Source: Microcella indica
GTDB lineage: Bacteria > Actinomycetota > Actinomycetes > Actinomycetales > Microbacteriaceae
NCBI RefSeq assembly: GCF_013414345.1
Contig: NZ_CP058670.1
Coordinates: forward strand, 806,001 to 870,000
DNA length: 64,000 nt
Direction: 5' to 3'
Part shown: one piece after another, positions 17,831-26,748 of the stretch
How the letters are laid out: every line of letters begins with the position of its first letter
How positions within the stretch are numbered: the stretch's first letter is position 1
The notes under the pieces: generated by a model
Told to the model about the DNA's origin: nothing
Seen by the model: the letters and a program-made list of their open reading frames with translations, nothing else
Databases searched by the model: none
Program-made: the position numbers and the translations under genes

Positions 17831-18556
17831 TCAGCCCTCGCCCCCGAGCTCGATCGACCGGGGTGCATCGAGCACATCTCGGAATGCGTCAACATGGCGC
17901 ACCATACGGCGAACTGCGGCTTCGGGGTCGCGGGCCTGCATGGCGTCGAGGATGCGCCGGTGGGCGCGGAGAGTCGCTGCTGTCTCGGTGCCAAACTCCA
18001 GGAAGGCGCGGCTGTAGATCAGCTGCTGAGTCGTCGCCGTGAGCGCGGAGACTACGCCGTTGTGGGTGGATTCGGCGACGAGCACATGGAAGCGCGCGGC
18101 CTCCTCAGCGACGATCTCGCTCGAGCCGAGGTGCTTCTCGGCCCGCTCGATCGATGCTCGTATGCGCTCGAAGTCGCTCTCGGTCGCGCGGGTGGTGGCG
18201 AGACGCACCGCGAGCGGCTCCATGAGCGAGCGCGCCTCAAGGAGCTGTTCGGTGGTTGTCTGCTCAACTGCCAGGATGACATCGAGGATCGTCGCGAGCC
18301 GTTCGATCTTCGGGCTCGTCACATAGGCGCCTCCGTGGCGACCCGCGCGCATCTGAATGAAACCGTCGGCTTCGAGAAGCATGAGCGCCTCGCGCACTGT
18401 CGCCCGACTGACTCCGAGCTGCTCGATGAGTTCGCGCTCTGGGGGGAGGCGATCGCCGAGGGCGAGAGCACCACTGCGGATTTCGCCGCGGATCTGCGCC
18501 GCGATGATCTCGGCAAGCTTTCCTTGCTTGATCTTGTCGAAGACTACTTCAGGCAT
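17831..18556 (-). CDS. FadR-subfamily GntR transcriptional regulator
   Basis: A 241-residue regulator. The winged-helix DNA-binding domain at residues 10-75 (RLPPERELIEQLGVSRATVREAL) is followed by an all-helical FCD effector domain with the spaced histidines that bind a metal or carboxylate ligand. Such proteins usually repress catabolic operons and are released by the substrate or its CoA ester. It is divergent from the CoA-transferase operon. A candidate operator lies 10 bases before its start codon, so it is probably autoregulated. It is the only regulator inside the island. Confidence 0.9.
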   Translation of the reverse strand: MPEVVFDKIKQGKLAEIIAAQIRGEIRSGALALGDRLPPERELIEQLGVSRATVREALMLLEADGFIQMRAGRHGGAYVTSPKIERLATILDVILAVEQTTTEQLLEARSLMEPLAVRLATTRATESDFERIRASIERAEKHLGSSEIVAEEAARFHVLVAESTHNGVVSALTATTQQLIYSRAFLEFGTETAATLRAHRRILDAMQARDPEAAVRRMVRHVDAFRDVLDAPRSIELGGEG

Positions 18557-18565
18557 TACTGGAAC

Positions 18566-18660
18566 CTATCGGATCGCGCCGCTACGAGGCCGCGCGACGG
18601 TTAAGTGAGACACCGACCGGATTCAATTGTGATCCGATAACTACGCTAATCTTATCCTAT
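18566..18660. promoter_or_regulatory. Divergent promoter region with two candidate GntR operators
   Basis: CTATCGGATC at 18566-18575 and its inverted form GATCCGATAA at 18631-18640 share a 9-base core in opposite orientation. The second lies between a TTGTGA-like -35 (18628-18633) and a TATCCT-like -10 (18653-18658) of the CoA-transferase operon. The first overlaps the leader of the regulator gene. A related element occurs in the promoter of the importer operon at 6009-6018. Confidence 0.5.
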
Positions 18661-18683
18661 TTGCTTTCGGAAGTGAGGCCTCG

Positions 18684-19898
18684 ATGGTGATTGCTGATCA
18701 CATTGATCCCCCTTTGTCGGGTGTGCGCGTGCTCGCCTTGGAGAACTTTGTCGCGGGCCCGACGGCGAGCATGTTGCTCGCCGACTGGGGTGCCGAGGTG
18801 CTTAAACTCGAACCCGCGGGGGGAGACAGTTACCGAGGCTTCCCCCCGGTCGAACGATCCGACGCCGGCGAGTCGAGTGTCTGGTTCGCGCGACTCAATC
18901 GCGGCAAGAAGAGCGCCGTGCTGGACATTGGCAAGGAGGAGGGTCGCGCCCGGTTCCTCGAGCTGATCGGAGCCGTGGATGTGGTCGTGCAGAATCTCCG
19001 ACCGGGAACCCTCGGTCGACTCGGGCTGGGATATGAGCGCTTGAGCGAGATCAATCCGCGGATTATCCTCATCTCCATTTCTGGATTCGGGCAGCCTGAC
19101 GTTCTTCCGGGCCCCTACACCTCGATGCCCGCGTTCGATCTCATCGGGCAGGCCATGTCGGGGATTGCCTTCACCTCCGGTCAGGACGGTGATCCCCCTG
19201 CCCCGGTGGGCTTCCCGCTCATCGACACCGCGGCCGGCGACTGGGCCGCGACCGCGACGCTTCTCGCCCTTTTCCAGCGCGAACGCACCGGCGTCGGTCA
19301 GCACGTCGACGTCTCGATGTTCGATGTGGGCCTGCATCTCAATGAGTACGCGATCGGAGCGTTTGGCTGGACGGGCAAAACGCCCGTTCGCGGCCGACTC
19401 GCCAGCTCGGCCCCGTTTGAACTCCTGCAAGCGCGGGACGGGTACGTCGCCGTCGCCGTCTCGGGCGAGCCGATTTTCGCCCGGTTCTGCGAGGTCATTG
19501 GCCGACCCGATCTGATCGGAGACGCTCGACTGGCTAACGGCACTCTGCGGTCGCAGGCGATGGACGAGCTCCTCCTTCCGATCATCGAGGAGTGGATGTC
19601 CATACGTGACGTCGAAGAGGTGCTCGCCGTGCTCGGCGCAGCCGGAGTCCCGAGCTCGCGTGTCCAGACCGTCGAAGATCTGTTCTCGGACCCGCATGTG
19701 GCGGCTCGGAGGATGATCATCGACGTGCCGGACCCGGTGCTCGGTCGCGTGCGCGTGGCGGGAAACCCTCTCACGTCCACCGCGATACCACCGCTCGCCC
19801 CCACAGCAGCACCACAGCTCGGCGCCGACAACGACGTCATAGATGAGTGGCTCCGCGACGCAGAGCCGAGACGCAACCAGAGGGGACAGAGCGCATGA
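18684..19898 (+). CDS. Family III CoA-transferase (CaiB/BaiF type), Asp-containing
   Basis: A 404-residue CoA-transferase of the interlocked-dimer family. The start GVRVLALENFVAGP, the CoA-binding VVVQNLRPGTLGRLGLGY near residue 103, and VDVSMFD with the Asp expected to carry the acyl group are all present. It is most similar to the gene at 25500 (both have DVLPxxPY.S.PAFD). The family moves CoA from succinyl-CoA or another ester to a free acid, so this gene may activate the imported substrate without ATP. It is first in an operon of overlapping genes reaching at least 26708. Confidence 0.87.
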   Translation: MVIADHIDPPLSGVRVLALENFVAGPTASMLLADWGAEVLKLEPAGGDSYRGFPPVERSDAGESSVWFARLNRGKKSAVLDIGKEEGRARFLELIGAVDVVVQNLRPGTLGRLGLGYERLSEINPRIILISISGFGQPDVLPGPYTSMPAFDLIGQAMSGIAFTSGQDGDPPAPVGFPLIDTAAGDWAATATLLALFQRERTGVGQHVDVSMFDVGLHLNEYAIGAFGWTGKTPVRGRLASSAPFELLQARDGYVAVAVSGEPIFARFCEVIGRPDLIGDARLANGTLRSQAMDELLLPIIEEWMSIRDVEEVLAVLGAAGVPSSRVQTVEDLFSDPHVAARRMIIDVPDPVLGRVRVAGNPLTSTAIPPLAPTAAPQLGADNDVIDEWLRDAEPRRNQRGQSA

Positions 19899-21076
19899 CC
19901 AATCTCACAGAAGAGCTCGAGGCCATTCAGCAGGTGGCGCGGGATTTCACCCGCCGGTCGCTCATGCCGTTGGAGAGTTCCGTGATCCAGCGTGAGAGCA
20001 CTCGGGGGCTCGACCCGATTCCGGTCATCGACCCGGCGGACGAGGAACGACTCACCCGGGAAGTTCGCGAGCTCGGACTGTGGGGCATCGAAGTGCCCGA
20101 GGAGCTCGGCGGTGCTGGGCTCGGTCTGCTCGCGAAGGCTGTGGCCGTCGAGGAGATCAATTACTCCATCACGCCGTATCGACTTCCGCCTGAGAGTCCC
20201 AATATCTCCTACCTCGACGCGGTTGCGACGCCCGCTCAGCGCGAGCTCTACCTCGACCCGCTGTGTCGCGGCGACAAGTCCTCGGCGCTCGCACTCACCG
20301 AGCCTGAGGCAGGTGCCGATGCCGGGGGTATCCAGACCTCGGCCGTCCCCGACGGTGATGGTTGGAAGATCAACGGCAGCAAGCTGTGGATCTCTTGGGC
20401 CGACGCGGTCGACTTCTTCATTGTCATTGCCGTGACCGACCCTGAGAAGCGCAACCGGGGCGGGATGACTGCGTTTCTCGTCGACCGGGACGCCGAAGGA
20501 CTCGAGATTTCGAAACCGATCCCCACCATGGGGGAGCAGCGGCCGTTCGCCCTGTTCTTCGACGACGTGCGCGTTTCCGCTGATGCCGTGCTCGGTGAGG
20601 TCGGTGAGGCGTTTCCGCCTCTGACAAACCGGCTCGGTGTGCGTCGGGTCGAGATCGGAGCCCGCTGCGTCGGGCAGGCCCAGCGCATGATTGACATGAT
20701 GTGTAGCTACAGCGAGGAGCGGCACACATTCGGCGCACCGCTCTCGGAGCGCCAAGCCATCCAGTTCATGATCGCCGATTCGGTGATGGAGGTGCACGCC
20801 GCGCGGCTCATGGTGAGAGACGCGGCCGCACGGCTCGACACCGGCCAGCGCGACATCCGTCTCGAAGCGAGCATCGTCAAGGTGCAGGCGACCGAGATGC
20901 TGAGCCGGGTCGTCGATCGCGCTCTGCAGGTGCATGGGGCGATGGGCTACTCGAAGGAGCTCCCGATCGAGTTCGTCTACCGCAACAGCAGGGTGCTACG
21001 CATCCTCGAGGGTCCGTCCGAAATCCATCGCGGCCAGATCGCACGACTCTCAATCAAGCGGCGGAACCGGGCATGA
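19895..21076 (+). CDS. Acyl-CoA dehydrogenase
   Basis: Second acyl-CoA dehydrogenase of the island, 393 residues. Key segments are ALTEPEAGADAGG in the FAD-binding beta domain, SEERHTFGAPLSERQAIQF, and the catalytic segment LEGPSEIHRGQ at the C-terminus. The N-terminal region is longer and more polar than in the enzyme at 14285, so it likely acts on a different intermediate. It is translationally coupled to CoA-transferase-like genes on both sides through 4-base overlaps. Confidence 0.9.
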   Translation: MTNLTEELEAIQQVARDFTRRSLMPLESSVIQRESTRGLDPIPVIDPADEERLTREVRELGLWGIEVPEELGGAGLGLLAKAVAVEEINYSITPYRLPPESPNISYLDAVATPAQRELYLDPLCRGDKSSALALTEPEAGADAGGIQTSAVPDGDGWKINGSKLWISWADAVDFFIVIAVTDPEKRNRGGMTAFLVDRDAEGLEISKPIPTMGEQRPFALFFDDVRVSADAVLGEVGEAFPPLTNRLGVRRVEIGARCVGQAQRMIDMMCSYSEERHTFGAPLSERQAIQFMIADSVMEVHAARLMVRDAAARLDTGQRDIRLEASIVKVQATEMLSRVVDRALQVHGAMGYSKELPIEFVYRNSRVLRILEGPSEIHRGQIARLSIKRRNRA

Positions 21077-22179
21077 CCGCGGCACTTGCCCACCTTCGAG
21101 TGGTGGAGATCGGCGATGACAGTGGTGCCTACGCGGGTCGCCTCCTCGCCGGGCTGGGAGCCGAAGTGGTGCGTGCGCGCGTCCCCCAATCGGCGGCGCC
21201 CGACTCGTGGAGCGTGGATCCTGATCCGGTCGTGCAAGACTTCCTACACCGGGGCAAGGCCGAGGTGATGCTTCCGGCTGAGGAGTCCAACCGATCGGCC
21301 GCGATCGCCGAGCTCTTGCGCGGCGCTGACATCACGATCGAGTCCGGCTCGACGGATGTGCTCGCGACGCTCGGCCTCGACCTCGACCATCCGGCACTGG
21401 CCGACCCGGAGCTGATTCGCACGCGGATCAGCCCGTGGGGCATCCAGAGCGAACGAGCCGGGACACCCGCCACTGACCTGATCAGCAGCGCAGCTGGTGG
21501 CTTTCTGGCCCTCGGCGGATGGCCGGATCGTGCGCCGACGCGCGCATACGGCGATCAGAGTCTTCGGATGGCGAGCCTTTATGCAGCCGTCGGAGCATTG
21601 CTCGCCGTGCGGGCCCGCGCGATTTCGGGCTCGGGACAGCAGGTTGAGGTAAGCGTCCAGGAGTCGGTCGCCACGGCACTCGAGAACGCTCTGCAGTACA
21701 GCGATCTCGAAGGTGTGGTTCGGCGTCGGGTCGGCGCTGGCTATCAGGAGGCTGGCACGGGCGTGTACGCGTGTAGCGACGGATTCGTCTATGTCATGGT
21801 TGGACGACTGAGTACAGCCCAAGGGTGGGTGAATCTGCTGGACTGGCTCGACGAGGCTGGGGTGCCGGGCACTGCCGGCCTACGCACAACGGAGTGGACC
21901 GACCACGAGTATCGCAAGTCTGCAGCGGCTCAGGCTGAGTTCCGCAGAATCTTCGAGTCGTTCGCAGCAGACAGATCGAAGGCCGACCTGTACGTCGAGG
22001 CGCAGCGTCGCAACATCGCTGTGTGTCCCGTCAATAGTCCGCAGGACCTTCTCGCAAGCGAGCACCTGAACGCGCGCGACTTCTTCGTCACCGCCGATCG
22101 ACGCCGGTCAGTCGGAGCGCCGTTTCGGCTCTCCGCGACGCCGTGGTCGTTGCCAGTCCCGACCAGAGTGCCGGCGTGA
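21073..22179 (+). CDS. CaiB/BaiF-family protein, diverged (Glu at the catalytic Asp)
   Basis: A 368-residue, shorter member of the family III CoA-transferase fold. The N-terminal nucleotide-binding segment is altered (VVEIGDDSGAYAGRLLAGLGAEVV), and the position of the acyl-carrying Asp holds Glu (VSVQES). The segment after it (GAGYQEAGTGVYACSDGFVYV) remains family-like. It overlaps the next family member by 4 bases. This may be a two-subunit enzyme such as BbsEF, in which the subunits are unequal. It may also catalyse a CoA-ester reaction other than transfer. Confidence 0.75.
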   Translation: MTAALAHLRVVEIGDDSGAYAGRLLAGLGAEVVRARVPQSAAPDSWSVDPDPVVQDFLHRGKAEVMLPAEESNRSAAIAELLRGADITIESGSTDVLATLGLDLDHPALADPELIRTRISPWGIQSERAGTPATDLISSAAGGFLALGGWPDRAPTRAYGDQSLRMASLYAAVGALLAVRARAISGSGQQVEVSVQESVATALENALQYSDLEGVVRRRVGAGYQEAGTGVYACSDGFVYVMVGRLSTAQGWVNLLDWLDEAGVPGTAGLRTTEWTDHEYRKSAAAQAEFRRIFESFAADRSKADLYVEAQRRNIAVCPVNSPQDLLASEHLNARDFFVTADRRRSVGAPFRLSATPWSLPVPTRVPA

Positions 22180-23393
22180 GCGCGATTGCGCCGCTGAACG
22201 GCATCCGCGTGCTCGACTTCACCTGGGTCGGGGCGGGACCGATCGGCACGAAATTGTTGGCTGAGTTCGGTGCCGACGTCATCAAGATCGAGTCGCGCAG
22301 GCGACCCGATCCGTTGCGAAGGACCGGACCGTTCGCTTCGGGCGATGATCCTCTCGAGCGCTCCGGCTACTTCGCTGACAGGAACGCCGGTAAACGGAGC
22401 ATCGCGCTCGACATGACGCATCCCCGTGCGCGAGAGGTTGTCCTTCGCCTCACCGCTGCGACGGATGTCTGCGCGCAGAGTTTCCGTCCGGGAACGCTCG
22501 AGAAGTGGAACCTCGGCTATGAGGAGTTGATCGCGGTGCGACCCGATCTGATCTACCTTGCGATGCCCATGCAAGGGGAATGGGGACCGCACGCGACGTT
22601 CTCCGGGTTCGGGGCGACCCTCGTAGCGCTCTGCGGACTCCACGAACTGTGCGGCTACCCCGACCGGGAACCGGTCGGGACGGGCACGAACTACCCCGAC
22701 CATGTACCGAACCCGATGCATGCGGTCGTTGCGGTGCTGGCCGCCCTGCTCCATCGGGATGCGACAGGGGAGGGCCAGCGCATCGAACTGTCGCAACTCG
22801 AATCGACCCTCAACGTGATCGGCCCTGCCATCGAGCACGCGGACCTCGGGGAAAGCCCTACGCGTGCGGGAAATCGCATTCCGCACGCGGCACCCCACGG
22901 TGTCTTCCCGACTCGTGGTGATGACCGGTGGATTGCCATCGCGGTCGTCGACGATCGTCGATGGCAGGCCCTCGCGGAGCTGGCGGGGATTCCGAAATTT
23001 GCCGATCAGGAATTGCTTCATCTCGAAGGACGTAAGGTGCGCGAGGACGAGATCGAAATGTTGCTCGCAGACTGGACGGCATCGCAGGACGCCGACGAGC
23101 TCGCGGCAGCCCTCGCATCCGTGGGCATCGCCGCTTCCCCCGTCCGTACCGCGGACGAGCTTCTCGCCGGTGTCGGCGGATTGCGCGAGCGTGGCGCATT
23201 CGAATGGCTCGAGCATCCTGTGATGGGTCGGACCGTCTATTCTGCACCGACGCCGCGGCTGTCGATGACTCCGGGCATTCTCGCGTCGCCCGCGCCCCTA
23301 CTCGGCGCCGATACTGACGAGGTTCTCGGTGCGATCGCGGGCTACTCACCCGGGGAGATTGCGGAGCTCCGGGCCGAAGGAGTCCTCACATGA
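22176..23393 (+). CDS. CaiB/BaiF-family CoA-transferase-like protein
   Basis: A 405-residue protein with a normal N-terminus (GIRVLDFTWVGAGPIGTKLLAEFGADVIKIE), NAGKRSIALDM, and FRPGTLEKWNLGY. The catalytic position reads ELSQLEST, again Glu rather than Asp, a variant common in uncharacterised members. A GTG at 22176 overlaps the preceding stop, in keeping with the other genes of the operon; an in-frame GTG at 22143 would overlap by 37 bases. It is a likely partner of the shorter protein encoded just upstream. Confidence 0.8.
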   Translation: MSAIAPLNGIRVLDFTWVGAGPIGTKLLAEFGADVIKIESRRRPDPLRRTGPFASGDDPLERSGYFADRNAGKRSIALDMTHPRAREVVLRLTAATDVCAQSFRPGTLEKWNLGYEELIAVRPDLIYLAMPMQGEWGPHATFSGFGATLVALCGLHELCGYPDREPVGTGTNYPDHVPNPMHAVVAVLAALLHRDATGEGQRIELSQLESTLNVIGPAIEHADLGESPTRAGNRIPHAAPHGVFPTRGDDRWIAIAVVDDRRWQALAELAGIPKFADQELLHLEGRKVREDEIEMLLADWTASQDADELAAALASVGIAASPVRTADELLAGVGGLRERGAFEWLEHPVMGRTVYSAPTPRLSMTPGILASPAPLLGADTDEVLGAIAGYSPGEIAELRAEGVLT

Positions 23394-24583
23394 TGAGAAC
23401 GGAGACGCCCATGATGCACGCCACGCCACCTCTCGCGGGAATCCGGGTCCTGGACCTGACCCGCATCCTTCCCGGACCATTCGCGACGATGATCTTCGCT
23501 GATCTTGGCGCGGAGGTCGTGAAGATCGAGCATCCTCGCGGCGGTGATCCGGAGCGTTCGAGCGCCCCCCTGGGAGAGAACGGGGACGCATATCGCTTCG
23601 GCATGCTCAATCGAGGCAAGCGATCAATCGCGATCGACCTCAAGTCGACGCAGGGGCAGGAAGTAGTCCTCGAGCTTGCCCGCTCGTTCGACGTCGTGCT
23701 CGAGGGGTTCCGTCCCGGAGTCGTCGACGAACTCGGTATCGGCCCCGCGGCCCTGCGCTCGGTGAATCCTGGACTCGTCTACGCATCGATCTCGGGTTAC
23801 GGCCAGACTGGGCCGTACGCCGACCTACCCGGACACGACATCAACTACCAAGCGCTTGCCGGCATCCTGCGCTACTTCGGCGGTCGCGACGCGCCGCGCA
23901 TCCCCTGGCTCCCGATCGCCGACATCGGCGGTGGTGCGATGCTCGCGGTTTCCGGCATTCTCGCTGCCCTCGTGCGTCGGGCGGCGACGGGCCGCGGCGA
24001 CTACCTCGACCTGAGCATGGCAGAGGGCGCGCTCTATTGGCAGCAGACACGAGCTCAGTGGTATCTCGCGACCGGGAACGACCCGACGCCTGACGGGTTG
24101 CCGGTTACCGGGGCCGTACCGGGGTACGGGATCTACGAGGGCGCCGACGGCGAGTGGCTCAGCCTCGGGTGCCTCGAGCCGATATTCTGGGAGCGGCTGT
24201 GCGGCGTGCTCGATCTGCCCAACGACGTCGGCCGACAACGTGACTCGAAGGCCTTCGACGAGTTGGACGCCCGGCTTCGGGCAATCATCGCGACACGCTC
24301 TGTCAAGGAATGGTTCGCGGTCTTTCGGGACAGCGGCGTGCCAGCCGCACCCTGCCACACCATCGCCGATGCGCTCGACGACGAGCACTTCCGCAGCCGC
24401 GGGCGCCTTGGCGGTTCTGAGCCGCACGATCGGATACGCTCTCCGTTCGTCTACGCTGATTCGCCCGAGGTAGCCGGATCTGCGGCTCCAACACTCGGCG
24501 CGGACACCGATGCGGTTCTGCGCGAGGCGGGCTACGACGAGCCTCGCATCTCGGGTTTGAGGGCCGTTGGGGCGATCCGGTGA
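23390..24583 (+). CDS. Alpha-methylacyl-CoA racemase-like protein
   Basis: A 397-residue CaiB-fold protein on the racemase branch. It has the characteristic GHDINYQALAG (His in the acid/base position), then DLSMAEGALYW at the second catalytic carboxylate, and GYGIYEGADGEWLSLGCLEPIFWERL near residues 243-268. AMACR and bacterial MCR show the corresponding GHDINY and LEPxF motifs. These enzymes interconvert R and S 2-methylacyl-CoA esters, which is needed because acyl-CoA dehydrogenases accept one epimer. Its presence points to a methyl-branched substrate. An ATG at 23390 overlaps the previous stop; a second ATG lies at 23411. Confidence 0.8.
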   Translation: MMRTETPMMHATPPLAGIRVLDLTRILPGPFATMIFADLGAEVVKIEHPRGGDPERSSAPLGENGDAYRFGMLNRGKRSIAIDLKSTQGQEVVLELARSFDVVLEGFRPGVVDELGIGPAALRSVNPGLVYASISGYGQTGPYADLPGHDINYQALAGILRYFGGRDAPRIPWLPIADIGGGAMLAVSGILAALVRRAATGRGDYLDLSMAEGALYWQQTRAQWYLATGNDPTPDGLPVTGAVPGYGIYEGADGEWLSLGCLEPIFWERLCGVLDLPNDVGRQRDSKAFDELDARLRAIIATRSVKEWFAVFRDSGVPAAPCHTIADALDDEHFRSRGRLGGSEPHDRIRSPFVYADSPEVAGSAAPTLGADTDAVLREAGYDEPRISGLRAVGAIR

Positions 24584-25503
24584 CGGGGGCTTCCACCCTA
24601 GGAATTGGCTTCGGACCGGGCACGCTGGGGTTCCCGTCCGGGGCCGGGGTCTTGCGATTCGCTGAGCGGGCGGAAGAGCTCGGATTCGACCACTTCTGGG
24701 TCAATGACCACGTCTCCTGGCAACATCCGCTCATCGACCCGGTGGTGTTGCTCTCGGCGGTCGCCGCACGTACCACGACCATTCGCCTGGCGACGGGGGT
24801 TTACTTGCTTCCGCTGCGGTCTCCGGCTGCCACGGCACGCTCCTTCGCTGGCCTGGACTACATCAGCGGCGGACGTACGATCGTCGGCGTGGGGGTAGGC
24901 GGTGAGTTCGAGGCGGACTTCGCGGCGGCGGGGGTGGCAATGCGACGTCGTGGTCCACGGACTGACACGTCCATTCGCCTCCTTCGTGCATTTTGGCGAG
25001 GGGAGGCAGTCAGCTGGCATGACGCCGACTTCGATTTCGAGGACGCCCTGGTGCTGCCAGCGCCCGTTCAGGAAAACATCCCGATCATCGTGGGCGGCCG
25101 GTCTGATGCGGCCCTGAGGAGGGCCGCGACGCTCGGCGACGGGTGGATGCCGTACCTCATGAGTCCCGATCGCGTTGCGGAAGGGGCTCGACGCATCGAC
25201 GAGCTTGCACCGGATCGGCACAAGCGGATTATCGCGCACGTCTTCGTGTATTTCGACGCCGACGCCGACGTCGCCCGTCGCAAGGCGACCGACTACCTCA
25301 CCGCGCAGTACCACCAGGATATGACGCGAACGGTCGAGCGGTGCGTACCGTGCGGGTCGGCGGACGTCGTCGCGGAGAAGCTCAGGGCTTATGTTGACGC
25401 AGGAGCCACAGATATCGTCGTCCGGCCGCTGGCTTCACCTGAAGCCCTATTCAGCTCTCTCGAAGAAGCCGGCGCCGTGTCGGCAGGATGGACGCGCGGA
25501 TGA
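24580..25503 (+). CDS. LLM-class (luciferase-like) oxidoreductase, probably F420-dependent
   Basis: A 307-residue TIM-barrel protein of the bacterial luciferase superfamily. It has AERAEELGFDHFWVNDH near residues 28-44, TTTIRLATGVYLLPLRSP, GRTIVGVGVGGEFEADFAAAG, and IPIIVGGRSDAALRRAA. In actinobacteria most such proteins use coenzyme F420 as a hydride carrier, but FMN-dependent monooxygenases share the fold, so the cofactor is inferred. It could catalyse a reduction, a dehydrogenation or an oxygenation of the ring or side chain. GTGA and ATGA overlaps fix it in the CoA-transferase operon. Confidence 0.8.
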   Translation: MTGASTLGIGFGPGTLGFPSGAGVLRFAERAEELGFDHFWVNDHVSWQHPLIDPVVLLSAVAARTTTIRLATGVYLLPLRSPAATARSFAGLDYISGGRTIVGVGVGGEFEADFAAAGVAMRRRGPRTDTSIRLLRAFWRGEAVSWHDADFDFEDALVLPAPVQENIPIIVGGRSDAALRRAATLGDGWMPYLMSPDRVAEGARRIDELAPDRHKRIIAHVFVYFDADADVARRKATDYLTAQYHQDMTRTVERCVPCGSADVVAEKLRAYVDAGATDIVVRPLASPEALFSSLEEAGAVSAGWTRG

Positions 25504-26708
25504 AAGGGTTCGGGATGGCAGACGAGGACAAGGGGGGCCCGCTTTCCGGAGTGAGGGTTCTCGCGATTGAGAATTTCCTCTCCGGTCCCTACGGGAGCAT
25601 GATGCTGGCCGATTTCGGCGCTGAAGTGGTCAAGGTGGAGCCTCGCGAAGGCGATGGCTATCGTCGGGCGACGCCCAACTACCACACGAAGGACGGGCGA
25701 ATGAGCTATTCCTTCCTTCGCGTCAACAGGAACAAGAGGAGTGTCGTTCTCGATTTGAAGACCGAGGAAGGGCGAGAGGACTTTCTCGCGCTCGCGGATG
25801 AGGCGGACGTCGTGTGGGAGAACTTGCGTCCCGGGGCGATGGAACGGCTCGGTCTCGGTTGGGAGGACTTGAAGGCACGCAATCCGCGTCTCGTATACGC
25901 CACGATCTCTGGCTTTGGACATGGAGACGTACTTCCGGCCGGACCGTATATGAGTCTTCCCGCTTTCGACATCGTTGCTCAGGCGATGAGCGGCGCGATG
26001 CTGCGCATCGGCAAGGAAGGTGATCCACCGATGTACCTCGGTTCGCCTATCGCCGATCAGCTGGCGGGAATGATGGCTGCTTTCGGGGTTGTACTAGCGT
26101 TGCGGGGCGTCGATGAGAAGGGTGGTGGCCAGCACGTCGATATCGCCATGTACGACGTCATGGTGGCGTTGAACGAGCAGCTGATCGGCCACGTGTCGCA
26201 CTTCGGCGAGATGCCTAAGCGAGGATTGAGCCCAACTTCGGCGCCGTATGGCGCTTTCCGGACCAAGGACGGCTGGGTCGCAATCGGGATCGCGAGCGAC
26301 GAAATCTGGGCGAGGTTTTGCGCCGCCATCGGTCGGCCCGACTTGGCGACGGCACCCGATCTCTCGACGGGTATCAAACGTGCAGCGAATCAGGAGTCCA
26401 TCCTGCGCCCCGCGATCGAGGATTGGGCATCGGGTCGGACGTCCCTGGAGATCACGATGTTGCTGTCCAAAGCTGGTGTACCGTCCGGTCCGGTACAGGA
26501 TGTCGCACAGCTCTTCGACGATCCCCAGGTGGCTGTGCGGGAGATGCTCATCGATGTGGACGACCCCGTGATCGGTCGCCTCACCGTCGCTGGCAACCCC
26601 ATCAAGCTGAGCGGGTCACCGCATGCTCCACGACGGACCGCTCCGCAGCTCGGTGCTGATCAGCAGCTGCTCGGGGAATGGGCGACGACCGGAAGACGTC
26701 GGCGTTGA
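25500..26708 (+). CDS. Family III CoA-transferase (CaiB/BaiF type), Asp-containing
   Basis: A 402-residue paralogue of the protein encoded at 18684: both start GVRVLA.ENF..GP and share PAFD...QAMSG. The catalytic Asp is present in VDIAMYD. Together they form the pair most likely to be true CoA-transferases in this island, perhaps one for entry of the substrate and one for a later free acid or dicarboxylate. ATG at 25500 overlaps the preceding stop; an in-frame ATG at 25515 is a possible alternative start. Confidence 0.85.
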   Translation: MKGFGMADEDKGGPLSGVRVLAIENFLSGPYGSMMLADFGAEVVKVEPREGDGYRRATPNYHTKDGRMSYSFLRVNRNKRSVVLDLKTEEGREDFLALADEADVVWENLRPGAMERLGLGWEDLKARNPRLVYATISGFGHGDVLPAGPYMSLPAFDIVAQAMSGAMLRIGKEGDPPMYLGSPIADQLAGMMAAFGVVLALRGVDEKGGGQHVDIAMYDVMVALNEQLIGHVSHFGEMPKRGLSPTSAPYGAFRTKDGWVAIGIASDEIWARFCAAIGRPDLATAPDLSTGIKRAANQESILRPAIEDWASGRTSLEITMLLSKAGVPSGPVQDVAQLFDDPQVAVREMLIDVDDPVIGRLTVAGNPIKLSGSPHAPRRTAPQLGADQQLLGEWATTGRRRR

Positions 26709-26748
26709 AGCCTCGGAGCCACGCGCTTGCGGTCCGCCGGAGGCCCTG

